From Chitinophagales bacterium (GTDB lineage Bacteria; Bacteroidota; Bacteroidia; Chitinophagales; Chitinophagaceae), in assembly GCA_026936105.1 (NCBI GenBank), contig JAIXKI010000032.1, positions 1 through 52,807 on the forward strand: 52,807 bases of DNA, written 5' to 3'. The position numbers and the translations under genes are program-made. This document shows, piece by piece, positions 27,282 through 36,699 of this stretch (its first letter is position 1; each line of letters starts with the position of its first letter). The notes under the pieces are model-generated. The model was not told the DNA's origin. It searched no databases and saw nothing but the letters and a program-made list of their open reading frames with translations.

Positions 27282-28808
27282 TTATTTCCTGCTGTAATTA
27301 GGCGCTTCCCTGGTGATCTCCACATCGTGTGCATGGCTCTCCCTCATCCCTGCATTGGTGATCTTCACAAATTGCGCACTCTTCAGTTCTTCAATGGTGG
27401 ATGCACCGCAGTATCCCATACCTGCCCTCAGTCCGCCGGTGAATTGATAGACGATCTCTTTCACATGGCCTTTGTAGGCAACACGTCCTTCAATTCCTTC
27501 GGGTACAAATTTCTTTACATCATCTTCCACATCCTGGAAATAACGGTCGCTGCTTCCTGTGGCCATGGCGCCCAGCGATCCCATTCCCCTGTATTCTTTG
27601 AATTTCCTTCCTTCATAGATGATCGTTTCGCCGGGACTTTCTTCCGTGCCTGCAAATATGCTTCCCATCATCACACAGTCTGCACCGGCTGCCAGCGCCT
27701 TTACCATGTCGCCGGTGTAGCGGATACCTCCATCGGCGATCACAGGAATGTTCAGTGGTTTTAGTACAGAATAGACCTCCATCACTGCGGTAAGCTGGGG
27801 AACACCGGAGCCTGCCACTATTCGGGTGGTACAGATAGATCCGGGTCCGATACCAACCTTCACGGCATCTGCCCCTGCTTCTGCCAATGCTTTTGCACCG
27901 GCAGCAGTGCCTACATTCCCTGCTATCACATTTAAATTTTTAAAGTTCTTTTTTATCTCTTTCAATGCGCTGATCACTCCCTTGCTATGTCCATGTGCGC
28001 TGTCCAAAGCAACGATATCCACGCCGACATGCTGCAGCGCTTCCACTCTTTTCAGCATATCCTTAGTAATGCCCACTCCGGCCCCTGTCAGCAATCTTCC
28101 ATAGGAGTCTTTTACCGCATAAGGATGACTTTTTAATTTTAAAATATCGCTATAAGTGAAAAGCCCTTTTAATCTTCCGTTCCTGTCAACCACCGGAAGC
28201 TTTTCCACTTTTGTTTTCTTGAAAAGCTGCTCAGCTTTTTTCAGATCGGTGCCTTCAGGAGCAGTGACGATATTTACTTTGGTCATCACGTCACTTACCT
28301 TTCGTTTCATATCCAGTTCAAATCTCAGGTCACGGTTGGTGAGAATGCCAACAAGCTTTCCATTTCTGTCCACAATGGGAATGCCGCCGATCTTATTGTC
28401 CCGCATCAGTTTCACCGCATCACCGATCGTTGCATTGGGATTAAGGGTAAGCGGGTCAAGGATCAATCCGCTTTCACTTCGTTTTACTTTGCGAACTTGC
28501 TCAGCCTGCTTTTCAATGCTCATGTTTTTGTGAAGAATGCCCAGTCCGCCTTCTCTGGCCAGCGCAATGGCCATGGTTGCTTCCGTAACGGTGTCCATTG
28601 CTGCTGAAAGCATCGGTACATTAAGCATTATGTCTTTGGTAAGCTTTGTGGTGATGTTCACATCGCGGGGAAGTACCTGGCTGTAGCCGGGTAGTAACAG
28701 TACATCATCGAAGGTCAGTCCTTCGCCAAAAAATTTATTGTTTTCTGAAAATTTGCGGTTGCCGCCTGCAGGTTTATCCTGAGTGAGGGGGTTATTTCTT
28801 GTTGCCAT
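27282..28808 (-). CDS. guaB: Inosine-5'-monophosphate dehydrogenase
   Basis: The 508-residue form starting at ATG 28808 is chosen because a promoter (28812-28840) lies inside the longer reading from 28838. The catalytic barrel has [14 protein letters not shown], the nucleophilic cysteine loop [15 protein letters not shown], the IMP phosphate region and the active-site flap [10 protein letters not shown]. Two CBS domains (about 105-225) are inserted in the usual place. By family it oxidises IMP to XMP, the committed step to GMP. It is apparently monocistronic. Confidence 0.96.
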   Translation of the reverse strand: MATRNNPLTQDKPAGGNRKFSENNKFFGEGLTFDDVLLLPGYSQVLPRDVNITTKLTKDIMLNVPMLSAAMDTVTEATMAIALAREGGLGILHKNMSIEKQAEQVRKVKRSESGLILDPLTLNPNATIGDAVKLMRDNKIGGIPIVDRNGKLVGILTNRDLRFELDMKRKVSDVMTKVNIVTAPEGTDLKKAEQLFKKTKVEKLPVVDRNGRLKGLFTYSDILKLKSHPYAVKDSYGRLLTGAGVGITKDMLKRVEALQHVGVDIVALDSAHGHSKGVISALKEIKKNFKNLNVIAGNVGTAAGAKALAEAGADAVKVGIGPGSICTTRIVAGSGVPQLTAVMEVYSVLKPLNIPVIADGGIRYTGDMVKALAAGADCVMMGSIFAGTEESPGETIIYEGRKFKEYRGMGSLGAMATGSSDRYFQDVEDDVKKFVPEGIEGRVAYKGHVKEIVYQFTGGLRAGMGYCGASTIEELKSAQFVKITNAGMRESHAHDVEITREAPNYSRK

Positions 28809-28811
28809 GTG

Positions 28812-28840
28812 CGAAGATAGGGAAAAAGAAAAATTCAAAA
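28812..28840 (-). promoter_or_regulatory. guaB promoter abutting the start codon
   Basis: On the minus strand TTTTG (28840-28836), a 16-nt spacer and TATCTTCG (28819-28812) match the Bacteroidota consensus with one mismatch. Only 3 nt separate the -7 box from the ATG, so transcription would begin at or inside the start codon unless translation begins further in. Confidence 0.55.
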
Positions 28841-28859
28841 CCTGTCTGCCGCAGGCAGG
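28841..28859. repeat. GC-rich palindrome upstream of guaB
   Basis: CCTGTCTGC-C-GCAGGCAGG is a near-perfect 9-bp inverted repeat (one G-U) directly beside the guaB -33 element. It shares the arm GGCAGG with the palindrome at 44241-44259 and looks like a dispersed intergenic palindrome. Confidence 0.45.
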
Positions 28860-28925
28860 GTCAAAACTCAGAATCCCAAAAAGGAGGGGGCCAGTAAAAC
28901 ATTTTTTCGATTATGATCATTGAGT

Positions 28926-30944
28926 TTACCTGATCAGCATCACTGTTCCTTTTTGAAAAACCTTTTGTCCTGTATCCCTGTTTGTATAGCTGAGAAACCA
29001 GACGAACACTCCGGAAGGCTGCGGCACTCCTTTTATTGTGCCATCCCATTTTTGTTGCCAGTTGGACGTTTGAAATACTAATTGACCCCAGCGGTTATAA
29101 ACTTTGAATTCCAGGTTATCGGCTTTTAGAGCATTATGAGGCCAAAAATAATCATTGAGCCCATCGCCGTTTGGTGTGAATGCAGAGGGTACTGCGATAA
29201 GACAGTTGTCCAGCACCCTTAAAGCTTTTGTGACAGTATCACTGCAGTTCAGAGAAGTGTTGCTGACCACCAGTTTGATATTGTAAACAGTTTCCCTGTT
29301 GTTCATTGGGAAATGCTGAGCGGGAGGATCCTGGACAGAGCTGTTTCCGGCTACGCCAAAATTCCAATTCCAGCTATTGATCGTTCCGGAGCTTTTGTCG
29401 GTTACTGTCAGTCCGTCTTCAGGACAAATAAAAGCAGGCATTTCAAAATCTGCTTTCACTTCATTATTGAAATTAAATGATTCGCTGTAAGTGTCGGTGC
29501 AGGTACCGTTGCTAACGGTAAGAGTGACCATATTGGAACTGACAGCCGGAAAAATCTGGTTGATAGTTTGGGTAAAATATTGTGAACTGTTATTCACTGA
29601 CCAATTCCACTGATTCACTCCATGTGCTCCGTCATGAATAAAAGTGAAAGAATTATTTCTGCAACCGAGTACAGACGTATAAGTGTAGAAAGCCGAAACG
29701 GTGTCAACGGTCGAGAAGGTAAGTGTTTGTGGTAATATAGGCTGGCCGCACACGTCAAAGATGGGACTTCCGTCCAGCCCGGGTTGAATGATCACGGTAT
29801 AGGCGCCTGCAGTGTAAATAGGAGCGTTGAATTTTATAATGATATAATCGGTCTGTCCGTTCACACAATTTCCCGATGCCGAACTTATCGTTACCGGAGT
29901 GGTTCCTGTTATGCTGAAATCAGTTCCTGCCGGGCTAATGCTGGAGCAGTTGATCTTTTTCGGGAAATAGATCAGAACCGAATCAGGTGCGCAACCGGTT
30001 TTACCCAGGCTGTCTGCCAGTATCGGCTGGGGAATGATATACTGAAAGTCTATGGCATCTCCGGCAGGAATATCGTTACCGCAGTCATCCAGAAGCGTAT
30101 TGCCGTCAGTTCCGTTTTTTATAACCAGTTGATAATTGCCGGAAGGCAGGGGATTATCAAGGGTTATAATCACGGAGTCCATGTCGAAAGAAGCGGAACA
30201 CAAGGGCGACATGGCGGATGTGGCGTTGGAGCTTGCAGAAGCAATGGCGAACTCACTGCCATCAGCGCTCAATGAATTACAACGGATCGGCTTGTTCAAT
30301 TTCAACCTGAGTGTTTTACCATCGCAGTCAGGATCCACCTTCAGCATTTTCGGTTTCAGCGGATCTGTTATTACGGCTGTGCCTCCGCCGAAAGAAAGTG
30401 AATAGCCGCTTTGTGTATTGGTAAAATGGCTGACCATCAAAAGATAAACGTGCCCCTGTTTGATCTGTGGCATGGCACTGAACGAAGGCAGATTGGCTGC
30501 AGGATCGGAAGCACATTGAATATAATTGACTCCGGTGGAGGAAGCTCCCGTTGCTCCGTAAGTGCCTGCCCAGTTGCCAGTCACCACCAGGGATTTGTCA
30601 GTATAAATATCGTTCGGGTTTCTACCGGTGATGTCATAGAGCTGCCAGTCATAATCATCTCCCATGTTATTGGGGGTGATTAAAAATCCCAAAGAGCCGG
30701 AGCCATAGCAGGTAAACACATAGTAAAAAGGATTTTTGTCTTCGTAACCTGCTCCATCACCCGTACAGCCGGGCACATATAGATTTTTCGTAGAACAGAG
30801 CGGGACTGTGGTTTGCTGAAAGACCGTGGTGCCGCAAACAGGAAATGCTGTGGCAGGGGTTTGACCCATTGTGGAACAGGATTGAGATATAGCTATTGCT
30901 GACGGGAAGATCAACAGGATAAGCAATGAAAGTTTAGATTTCAT
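28926..30944 (-). CDS. T9SS cargo protein with PKD-like domain and gliding-motility-associated C-terminal domain
   Basis: The start at ATG 30944 yields a signal peptide MKSKLSLLILLIFPSAIAISQ and 672 residues; an ATG 24 nt upstream is less likely. The N-terminal ~180 residues are a secreted beta domain. Two repeated Ig-like modules follow, each ending in a PLPSGNYQLVIKNGTDGNTLLDDCG-like segment (compare APIYTAGAYTVIIQPGLDGSPIFDVCG). Then comes a PKD-like domain (WNWNFG). The last ~90 residues (VPSAFTPNGDGLNDYFWP...VYNRWGQLVFQT...WDG) are the type B sorting domain that routes proteins through T9SS. It is probably surface-displayed or secreted; the role is unknown. Confidence 0.92.
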   Translation of the reverse strand: MKSKLSLLILLIFPSAIAISQSCSTMGQTPATAFPVCGTTVFQQTTVPLCSTKNLYVPGCTGDGAGYEDKNPFYYVFTCYGSGSLGFLITPNNMGDDYDWQLYDITGRNPNDIYTDKSLVVTGNWAGTYGATGASSTGVNYIQCASDPAANLPSFSAMPQIKQGHVYLLMVSHFTNTQSGYSLSFGGGTAVITDPLKPKMLKVDPDCDGKTLRLKLNKPIRCNSLSADGSEFAIASASSNATSAMSPLCSASFDMDSVIITLDNPLPSGNYQLVIKNGTDGNTLLDDCGNDIPAGDAIDFQYIIPQPILADSLGKTGCAPDSVLIYFPKKINCSSISPAGTDFSITGTTPVTISSASGNCVNGQTDYIIIKFNAPIYTAGAYTVIIQPGLDGSPIFDVCGQPILPQTLTFSTVDTVSAFYTYTSVLGCRNNSFTFIHDGAHGVNQWNWSVNNSSQYFTQTINQIFPAVSSNMVTLTVSNGTCTDTYSESFNFNNEVKADFEMPAFICPEDGLTVTDKSSGTINSWNWNFGVAGNSSVQDPPAQHFPMNNRETVYNIKLVVSNTSLNCSDTVTKALRVLDNCLIAVPSAFTPNGDGLNDYFWPHNALKADNLEFKVYNRWGQLVFQTSNWQQKWDGTIKGVPQPSGVFVWFLSYTNRDTGQKVFQKGTVMLIR

Positions 30945-31024
30945 AAGCGTGATTTCCGGTGCCGGCATTAAGGGTCAAATTTCGTGAATAAAACACAAAA
31001 AGAGGAGTGTTTTTGAAATAAACG

Positions 31025-32128
31025 TCATTGGAGCGAGTAAATTTTCCCCGGCAATGATCTTATTACGTTCTTTAACTCCAGATTAAGCATGGTGGCAGCA
31101 ACAGCGCTGCTGCTCATTCCGCTCCGGAAATTGATCTCATCAATATGCACCGTATCTTTTTCCTGCAAAATCTTTATGATCTTTTTTTCATCATCAGTAA
31201 GTTCGATGAAAAGCTCTTTTTGTTTTTTTACAGAGGCTTTCTTTTTCTCCGACCATCCCATTGATTGTATCAAGTCAGAAACGTTGGAGATCAGGATCGC
31301 TTTATTGTTCCTGACCAGATAATTGCAACCCGCACTTTTGCTGTCTGTTGTTTTTCCCGGAAAGGCAAACACATCTTTGTTATATCCGTTTGCCAGTTCG
31401 GCGGTGATCATGCTTCCGCCTCTTATATCTGTTTCTACTACCACCACTGCATCGCTCATTCCTGCAACGATTCGGTTACGGACAGGGAAGTTATGCTTGT
31501 CGGGCTTGCTTTCACTTCTGTATTCGGTTAGCAAACCTCCACCGTGCCGTATCATGTCTTTGGCAAGGCCGGAATGTGACTGTGGGTATATCTGATCCAG
31601 CCCATGTGCCAGCACGCCTACGGTCGGTAAATTATTTTTAATAGCAGCCTTATGGGCCAGCGCATCCACGCCAAAGGCAAGTCCGCTGATGATCAGAACA
31701 TTTTGTTCCGAAAGACCGGCGATCAGATTTTCTGTTAGTTGCCTGCCGTATTCAGTATGGTTTCTTGTGCCGATCACGGCAATAATCTTTGAACTGTTCA
31801 GATCGGCAGCGCCTTTAAAAAATAAAAGGGTGGGAGAGTCGTAGCAGTTCAGCAGCCGCCTCGGATAATCTTTGTCGGTGATGAACTGCGGCTGTATTTT
31901 GAATTTCTCAATGAATTTTATTTCTTTTTCTGCATTGGAAAAATCACTGAATGACTTAATGGACCGGGCACGCACTTCACCGATCCCTTCAATATTTTTT
32001 AATGAAGTTCCTTTTGCTTTGAAAACCGCACGGGCTTCGCCGAAATGTTCGATCAGGATCTTTGCCTGAACCGAACCGATATTCGGTATCTCCGTAAGTG
32101 CGAGTTGATAAATAAGATCGTGGCCCAT
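31025..32128 (-). CDS. dprA: DNA-processing protein DprA
   Basis: A 367-residue protein. An N-terminal HhH/SAM-like region (IPNIGSVQAKILIEHFGEA, IEGIGEVRARSIKSF) precedes the Rossmann-like domain with IAVIGTRNHTEYGRQLTENL, ISGLAFGVDALAHKAAI, GVLAHGLDQIYPQSH, NFPVRNRIVAGMSDAVVVVE and the DVFAFPGKTTDSKSAGCNYLVRNNKA end; a C-terminal winged-helix-like part follows. By family it protects incoming single-stranded DNA and loads RecA during natural transformation. It is 69 nt from the PorE-like gene on the same strand. Confidence 0.95.
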   Translation of the reverse strand: MGHDLIYQLALTEIPNIGSVQAKILIEHFGEARAVFKAKGTSLKNIEGIGEVRARSIKSFSDFSNAEKEIKFIEKFKIQPQFITDKDYPRRLLNCYDSPTLLFFKGAADLNSSKIIAVIGTRNHTEYGRQLTENLIAGLSEQNVLIISGLAFGVDALAHKAAIKNNLPTVGVLAHGLDQIYPQSHSGLAKDMIRHGGGLLTEYRSESKPDKHNFPVRNRIVAGMSDAVVVVETDIRGGSMITAELANGYNKDVFAFPGKTTDSKSAGCNYLVRNNKAILISNVSDLIQSMGWSEKKKASVKKQKELFIELTDDEKKIIKILQEKDTVHIDEINFRSGMSSSAVAATMLNLELKNVIRSLPGKIYSLQ

Positions 32129-32197
32129 TGATCAATTAGTAAAAAATAAAAATAAGTAAAACAGGTTTGCCACCAATGATTGTTTTGGCCTGTTGCC

Positions 32198-34126
32198 CTA
32201 TTGGCCGGTCACTTTCATTTCTGTTCTTCGGTTCTGGGCACGCCCCTCATTTGTTTTATTGTCGGCTATGGGTTGAGATTCACCATAACCTTTATAGGTA
32301 AGGCGGTTGGCTGCTATGCCTTTGCTGATGAGATAGTTCACTACTGATTTTGCACGGTTGTTCGAAAGAACCAGGTTGTCCGCCGTCGTTCCGGTGTTGT
32401 CGGTATGCCCGCTGATCTCCACTTTCAGAGTGGGGTTGTCCGTCAGCAGTTGAACCAGTTTGTCGAGTTCTACCTGTGATTCAGGTTTAAGGTCATATTT
32501 GTTCACGTCAAAGAAAATATTTTTCAGTATGACCGACGCATTGACTTCTATGGGCTGAAGCGCTATATTTTTTTCATAAGTGGAATCGGGAGAATGCTGG
32601 CTTAGCAGGAAGTTATCCGAATAAAAAAGATAGCCCTTGCGGTTTACATTAAAAGCATAATCTTTTCCGACAGGCAGTGTGACCAGGTATTTGCCCGATT
32701 CATCGGTTTGAATTTTTGATACAGGTTCTTTGGCAGAAAGATCGATCAGTTCTACTGCAGAAGGAAGGCCTTTCCCTGTTTTCTTGTCAAAAACCTGCCC
32801 CTTTACCCAAAGTGTCTTTTTCGGGCGGATATCTTCCCGCAATTCAAAACTGTAAATGTCGAGCCCGCCGCGGCTGTCACTCCTGTCACTGGCATAATAA
32901 GCTGTTTTGCCGTCAGCCGTAATGAATAAAGTTCCTTCACGGTTGATCGTGTTGATCGGATAACCGAGATTCACCGGTTCGCTCCATACGCCGTTTGGCC
33001 CTTTCCTGACATAGAAGAGATCATCATCACCATATCCGGGCCAATAGTTTGAAGTGAAATACAAGGTCTGATTATCGGCATGAATAAAGGGGCACTGTTC
33101 ATCACCGGGTGTATTGACAGACGGCCCCAGGTTTTCGGGATCACTCCACCGGCCATTAGGCTGAAGATGGCTTACATAAATGTCGCTGCCGCCATATCCG
33201 CCCGGCCTTCTGCTTGCGAAATAGAGATCTTTTTTATCGGGAGACAAACAGGGTTGCGATTCCCATTGATCAGAATTGATCGTTCCTCCCAGATTGATCG
33301 CTTCGCTCCATCCCTGTGGAGTGAGATAGGAAATATAAAGATCACAGCTGCCAAAGCCGTCTCTCCGGTTGCAGCCGGTGAATACCAGCCACTGGCCATC
33401 CTGTGAAATATTCTGGGCGCCTTCATTTTGAGGAGTATTGATGTCGCCTTCCATAGGCTGAGCCAGATCCCATTCTCCAAATTTTTTATGGCTGTAATAA
33501 AAATCTTCATTAAAGCCTTTCACTCTGCGGGTAAACACCAGTTCTTTTCCGTCAATGGTCAGGGAAGGAAAATATTCCGATTCGGCAGTGTTCACGCCAT
33601 CTCCTATATTTTTCGGGGCAAAAACATAAGTGCTGTCGGGATGCTTCAGGGCATATTCCACTGCAAATTCATAACAACGCTTTCTGTATTGAGCTGCTTT
33701 TAAAGCCGTGGAATTTTTGGGTGGCCTTTTCTCCAACAACTCGTTCACCGCATTCAGGGCTTCTTTGAATTTTCCCATGCCTGCAAGGTTGATGGAATAA
33801 GAAAGTTTGAAATCAAGGGTGTATTCGGGATCCAGGCTGAAAGCCTTTTCATAATATTCCACACTGCTTTTATAGTTTTTTTCCTGCCCGTAAACACCGG
33901 CCAGCGATAAATAAGCATCCACATATTTATTGTCAATATCAATGCTGTTCATGAGAAGCGAGGCTGCCAAAGCCAGGTTCCCTTCTTCTGCTTTTTCAAG
34001 TGCCTGGTTGTAGATCTGTACTGCCTTTTTTTTCACTTTCGCCGGATCATAATTCTGTGCGGAAGCGTTCAGAGCGAACACTGATAAGCAAAAAATGATA
34101 TTTAATATGAATCCGGATGTTTTCAT
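32198..34126 (-). CDS. PorE-like T9SS protein (TPR, beta-propeller, carboxypeptidase-regulatory-like, OmpA domains)
   Basis: A 642-residue exported protein with signal peptide MKTSGFILNIIFCLSVFALNASAQ. The domain order is TPR repeats (~30-150), a PD40/WD40-like propeller with repeated SPDKKDLYFASRRPGGYGGSDIY units (~170-440), a carboxypeptidase-regulatory-like sandwich (~455-530) and a C-terminal OmpA domain (~540-640) with peptidoglycan-binding NIFFDVNKYDLKPES, SGHTDNTG and RRTEMKV. This order is that of PorE, the T9SS periplasmic link between peptidoglycan and the PorKN ring; many paralogues exist, so PorE itself is not certain. Confidence 0.85.
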   Translation of the reverse strand: MKTSGFILNIIFCLSVFALNASAQNYDPAKVKKKAVQIYNQALEKAEEGNLALAASLLMNSIDIDNKYVDAYLSLAGVYGQEKNYKSSVEYYEKAFSLDPEYTLDFKLSYSINLAGMGKFKEALNAVNELLEKRPPKNSTALKAAQYRKRCYEFAVEYALKHPDSTYVFAPKNIGDGVNTAESEYFPSLTIDGKELVFTRRVKGFNEDFYYSHKKFGEWDLAQPMEGDINTPQNEGAQNISQDGQWLVFTGCNRRDGFGSCDLYISYLTPQGWSEAINLGGTINSDQWESQPCLSPDKKDLYFASRRPGGYGGSDIYVSHLQPNGRWSDPENLGPSVNTPGDEQCPFIHADNQTLYFTSNYWPGYGDDDLFYVRKGPNGVWSEPVNLGYPINTINREGTLFITADGKTAYYASDRSDSRGGLDIYSFELREDIRPKKTLWVKGQVFDKKTGKGLPSAVELIDLSAKEPVSKIQTDESGKYLVTLPVGKDYAFNVNRKGYLFYSDNFLLSQHSPDSTYEKNIALQPIEVNASVILKNIFFDVNKYDLKPESQVELDKLVQLLTDNPTLKVEISGHTDNTGTTADNLVLSNNRAKSVVNYLISKGIAANRLTYKGYGESQPIADNKTNEGRAQNRRTEMKVTGQ

Positions 34127-34197
34127 AGCATGAAATTAGGCAGGAATTAATAAAACGGTTCCCGGCTCAAATTATTTCAGTAATAGACGATGGTATG

Positions 34198-34818
34198 TCA
34201 GGGAATGTTGATATACTTATGTATCTGAAGGCTTAATTCCCATTTCGGGTCTTTTTTTATATAATCGGTGATCATGGGCGTCATTTCTGCCGCCTTGCTC
34301 CATTCGGGCTGCAGGTACAGTTTACAATCGGGCGAAACGAGGGCTGCATATTTCTCTGCCCATGCAAAATCCGACCGGTTAATAATGATGATCTTTAATT
34401 CACTGGCTTTGGGCAATACTTCAGGAAGCGGAGCCTTGAATTTTTTGGGGGATACACAGATCCAGTTCCAACTTCCCGTCAATGGATGTGATCCGGAAGT
34501 TTCCAGGTGGGTTTTGTATCCTGCCTCTTGCAATTCCCGGGTCCAGTCGGCCAGGTCGTACATCAAAGGTTCACCGCCGGTTATTATAACAATCTCTGCC
34601 GGCGTTTCTTTGATCTTTGATATCAAATTTTCAATATTATCTTTTCCATATTTCCCGGCATCCCAGCTTTCTTTCACATCGCACCACACACAGCCTACAT
34701 CACAGCCGGCAAGGCGGATAAAATAGGCAGCCTTTCCCTGATGAAAGCCTTCTCCCTGCAAAGTGTAAAAATGCTCCATTACAGGAAGGCTGTTATTAAT
34801 ATGTTTCTTTTCGGTCAT
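34198..34818 (-). CDS. queE: 7-carboxy-7-deazaguanine synthase
   Basis: A 206-residue radical-SAM enzyme, short as usual for QueE. The cluster motif C39-x3-C43-x2-C46 (CDVGCVWCD) and the N-terminal FYTLQGEGFHQGKAAYFIRLAGC are diagnostic. ITGGEPLMY supplies the GGEP SAM-binding motif, and SGSHPL and the C-terminal YLQPEWS follow the family. By family it converts 6-carboxy-tetrahydropterin into 7-carboxy-7-deazaguanine, using the product of a QueD such as those at 3671 and 4154. It is downstream of folD, with an inverted repeat between them. Confidence 0.95.
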   Translation of the reverse strand: MTEKKHINNSLPVMEHFYTLQGEGFHQGKAAYFIRLAGCDVGCVWCDVKESWDAGKYGKDNIENLISKIKETPAEIVIITGGEPLMYDLADWTRELQEAGYKTHLETSGSHPLTGSWNWICVSPKKFKAPLPEVLPKASELKIIIINRSDFAWAEKYAALVSPDCKLYLQPEWSKAAEMTPMITDYIKKDPKWELSLQIHKYINIP

Positions 34819-34837
34819 CGTGATAGTTCAATTGCTG

Positions 34838-34883
34838 AATTGTTTGATGGTTAACAATTGAATCATTCAACCATCAAACAATT
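34838..34883. repeat. Perfect 15-bp inverted repeat between folD and queE
   Basis: AATTGTTTGATGGTT (34838-34852) is exactly complementary to 34869-34883, around a 16-nt loop. On the plus strand it is followed by a T-run, so it could terminate antisense transcription; on the minus strand it lies between two co-directional genes and could modulate queE expression. Neighbouring CAATTG/TTGAAT words suggest a dispersed AT-rich palindrome. Confidence 0.65.
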
Positions 34884-34890
34884 TTTCTTA

Positions 34891-35766
34891 TTAATTCTTC
34901 ATCTTGCAGGAATGGAAAGTATTTTTCAATAATGCAGCTATGGTCATGGGGCCCACGCCTCCGGGCACCGGTGTGATCCAGGAACATTTCGGAGCCACTG
35001 TTTCAAATGCTACATCACCTTTTAATTTGAATCCGGATTTTTTTGTTGCATCCGGAACCCTCGTGATGCCCACATCAATTACTGCTGCGCCTTCTTTTAC
35101 CATATCCGCTTTTACTGTTTCAGGTTTTCCGAGAGCGGCTACGATGATATCTGCACTTAAACAGATCTCTTTCAGGTTATGGGTGTGGGAATGGCAAATA
35201 GTAACGGTACAGTTTCCGGGATTGGAATTACTGCTGAGTAATATACTGATCGGCCTACCAACAATATTACTTCTTCCGATCACCACTGCATGCTTCCCTT
35301 CGGTTTCTACTTTATAATGTTCCAGTAACAACATGATCCCGTATGGAGTGGCCGGAATAAATGAAGGGATGCCCTGAATCATCTTGCCCGCATTTACCGG
35401 GTGAAAACCATCCACGTCTTTATCCGGATGGATCGCCTTGATCACATCTTCGTTGGAAATATGTTTGGGTAAGGGAAGCTGTACCAGGATCCCGTCCACA
35501 TCAGGGTCGTTGTTCAGTTTTTCTATCTCCTCAAGCAGCCTGATCTTATAAACGGTTTCTTCAAAACGGATCAATGTGGATTTAAAACCCACTTCTTCAC
35601 AGGCCCTTACTTTACTGGCAACATAGGTCTCGCTGGCGCCATTGTTTCCCACCAGGATGGCAACGAGATGAGGCGCTTTCTTTCCTTCCACAGCCATTCT
35701 TGCCACTTCAATTTTCAGTTCGTCTTTAATGGCCTGAGCCGCTTTTTTCCCGTCTAAGATCTGCAT
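34891..35766 (-). CDS. folD: Bifunctional methylenetetrahydrofolate dehydrogenase/cyclohydrolase
   Basis: The start at ATG 35766 ([17 protein letters not shown]) matches the normal FolD N-terminus; the frame is open to 35853, but a promoter lies in between. The 291-residue product has the catalytic lysine region [43 protein letters not shown] and the NADP loop GRSNIVGRP, with [16 protein letters not shown] at the C-terminus. By family it interconverts methylene-, methenyl- and formyl-tetrahydrofolate. Confidence 0.96.
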   Translation of the reverse strand: MQILDGKKAAQAIKDELKIEVARMAVEGKKAPHLVAILVGNNGASETYVASKVRACEEVGFKSTLIRFEETVYKIRLLEEIEKLNNDPDVDGILVQLPLPKHISNEDVIKAIHPDKDVDGFHPVNAGKMIQGIPSFIPATPYGIMLLLEHYKVETEGKHAVVIGRSNIVGRPISILLSSNSNPGNCTVTICHSHTHNLKEICLSADIIVAALGKPETVKADMVKEGAAVIDVGITRVPDATKKSGFKLKGDVAFETVAPKCSWITPVPGGVGPMTIAALLKNTFHSCKMKN

Positions 35767-35770
35767 GGAG

Positions 35771-35803
35771 CAAAGGTACGAGGCATCGTTATGGTTGCCA
35801 AAA
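35771..35803 (-). promoter_or_regulatory. folD promoter with perfect Bacteroidota -33/-7 boxes
   Basis: On the minus strand TTTTG (35803-35799), a 20-nt spacer and TACCTTTG (35778-35771) match TTTG-N17-23-TAnnTTTG exactly. The -7 box ends 4 nt before the folD ATG, implying a leaderless or extremely short leader. Confidence 0.65.
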
Positions 35804-35868
35804 AGCTCCCTGCATTTTATTTTGTTTCTCACATCCGTACTTGTAACTTTCATAAAAAATTTTTTCTG

Positions 35869-36699
35869 TTGATAAGAATAGTTACCCTTACATTCATTTC
35901 ATACTTTACCCTTTTGTCTTTTTGCGAGGCGCAGGCTATCCGAAGTCCGGTGGCTGCTTCTTATATTGGTATCGGCGCCTATAGCAAACGGCACCATGAT
36001 GTTTTTTCATTTACTTCCAATCAGGCGGCGCTGGCGCAGGTAAATCATGCAGTAGCCGGCGTTTTTGGTGAAAGGAGATTCATGCTCAACGAGCTCAACA
36101 ATTATGTAGCGGCCCTGGCTTTGCCCACCACTTCAGGAAATTTTGGATTGAAGACAGGGTATTATGGGTTTTCTGATTACAACGAAACACAGATAGGTTT
36201 GGCTTATGGAAGAAAGATGGGTGAAAAAGTGGATATCGGAGCTCAATTCAACTATAATGCTGTACGGATTTCCGGTTATGGAAGTTCTTCTGCCGTAAGT
36301 TTTGAGATCGGCACTATTCTTCATATCACCGAACAAATTCATGCAGGTATTCATATTAATAATCCTGTGGGAGGGAAATTCGGAAAGGACCAGCAGGAAA
36401 AATTGCCTTCTGTTTACAGCCTGGGGCTGGGTTATGATGCTTCAGAAAAATTTTTCTTCAGCACGGAAATAATGAAAGAAGAGGATCAGCCGGTGAATGT
36501 CATTGCAGGCGTACAATATAAATTGTTGCCTCAATTGTTGACAAGAGCTGGAATTGAATCTGCCACATCTTCCGCTTATGCAGGCGTTGGATTATTCTGG
36601 AAAAATTTTCGCCTGGATGTTACGGCTGCATTTCATCCACAGTTGGGTGTGAGCCCCGGTTTATTGATGATCATTCAATTTAATCAGCAGAACAATTGA
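35869..36699 (+). CDS. Predicted outer-membrane beta-barrel protein (PorV/FadL-like)
   Basis: The frame is open from an ATG at 35791, but that start puts 26 uncharacteristic residues before the signal peptide and overlaps the folD promoter. A TTG at 35869 gives a good signal sequence ([21 protein letters not shown]) and 276 residues. The body is a series of amphipathic strands ([42 protein letters not shown]), ending [16 protein letters not shown]. It recalls PorV/PorQ or small FadL-type barrels without a diagnostic motif. The stop overlaps the next gene's TTG start, so they are co-translated. Confidence 0.75.
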   Translation: MIRIVTLTFISYFTLLSFCEAQAIRSPVAASYIGIGAYSKRHHDVFSFTSNQAALAQVNHAVAGVFGERRFMLNELNNYVAALALPTTSGNFGLKTGYYGFSDYNETQIGLAYGRKMGEKVDIGAQFNYNAVRISGYGSSSAVSFEIGTILHITEQIHAGIHINNPVGGKFGKDQQEKLPSVYSLGLGYDASEKFFFSTEIMKEEDQPVNVIAGVQYKLLPQLLTRAGIESATSSAYAGVGLFWKNFRLDVTAAFHPQLGVSPGLLMIIQFNQQNN

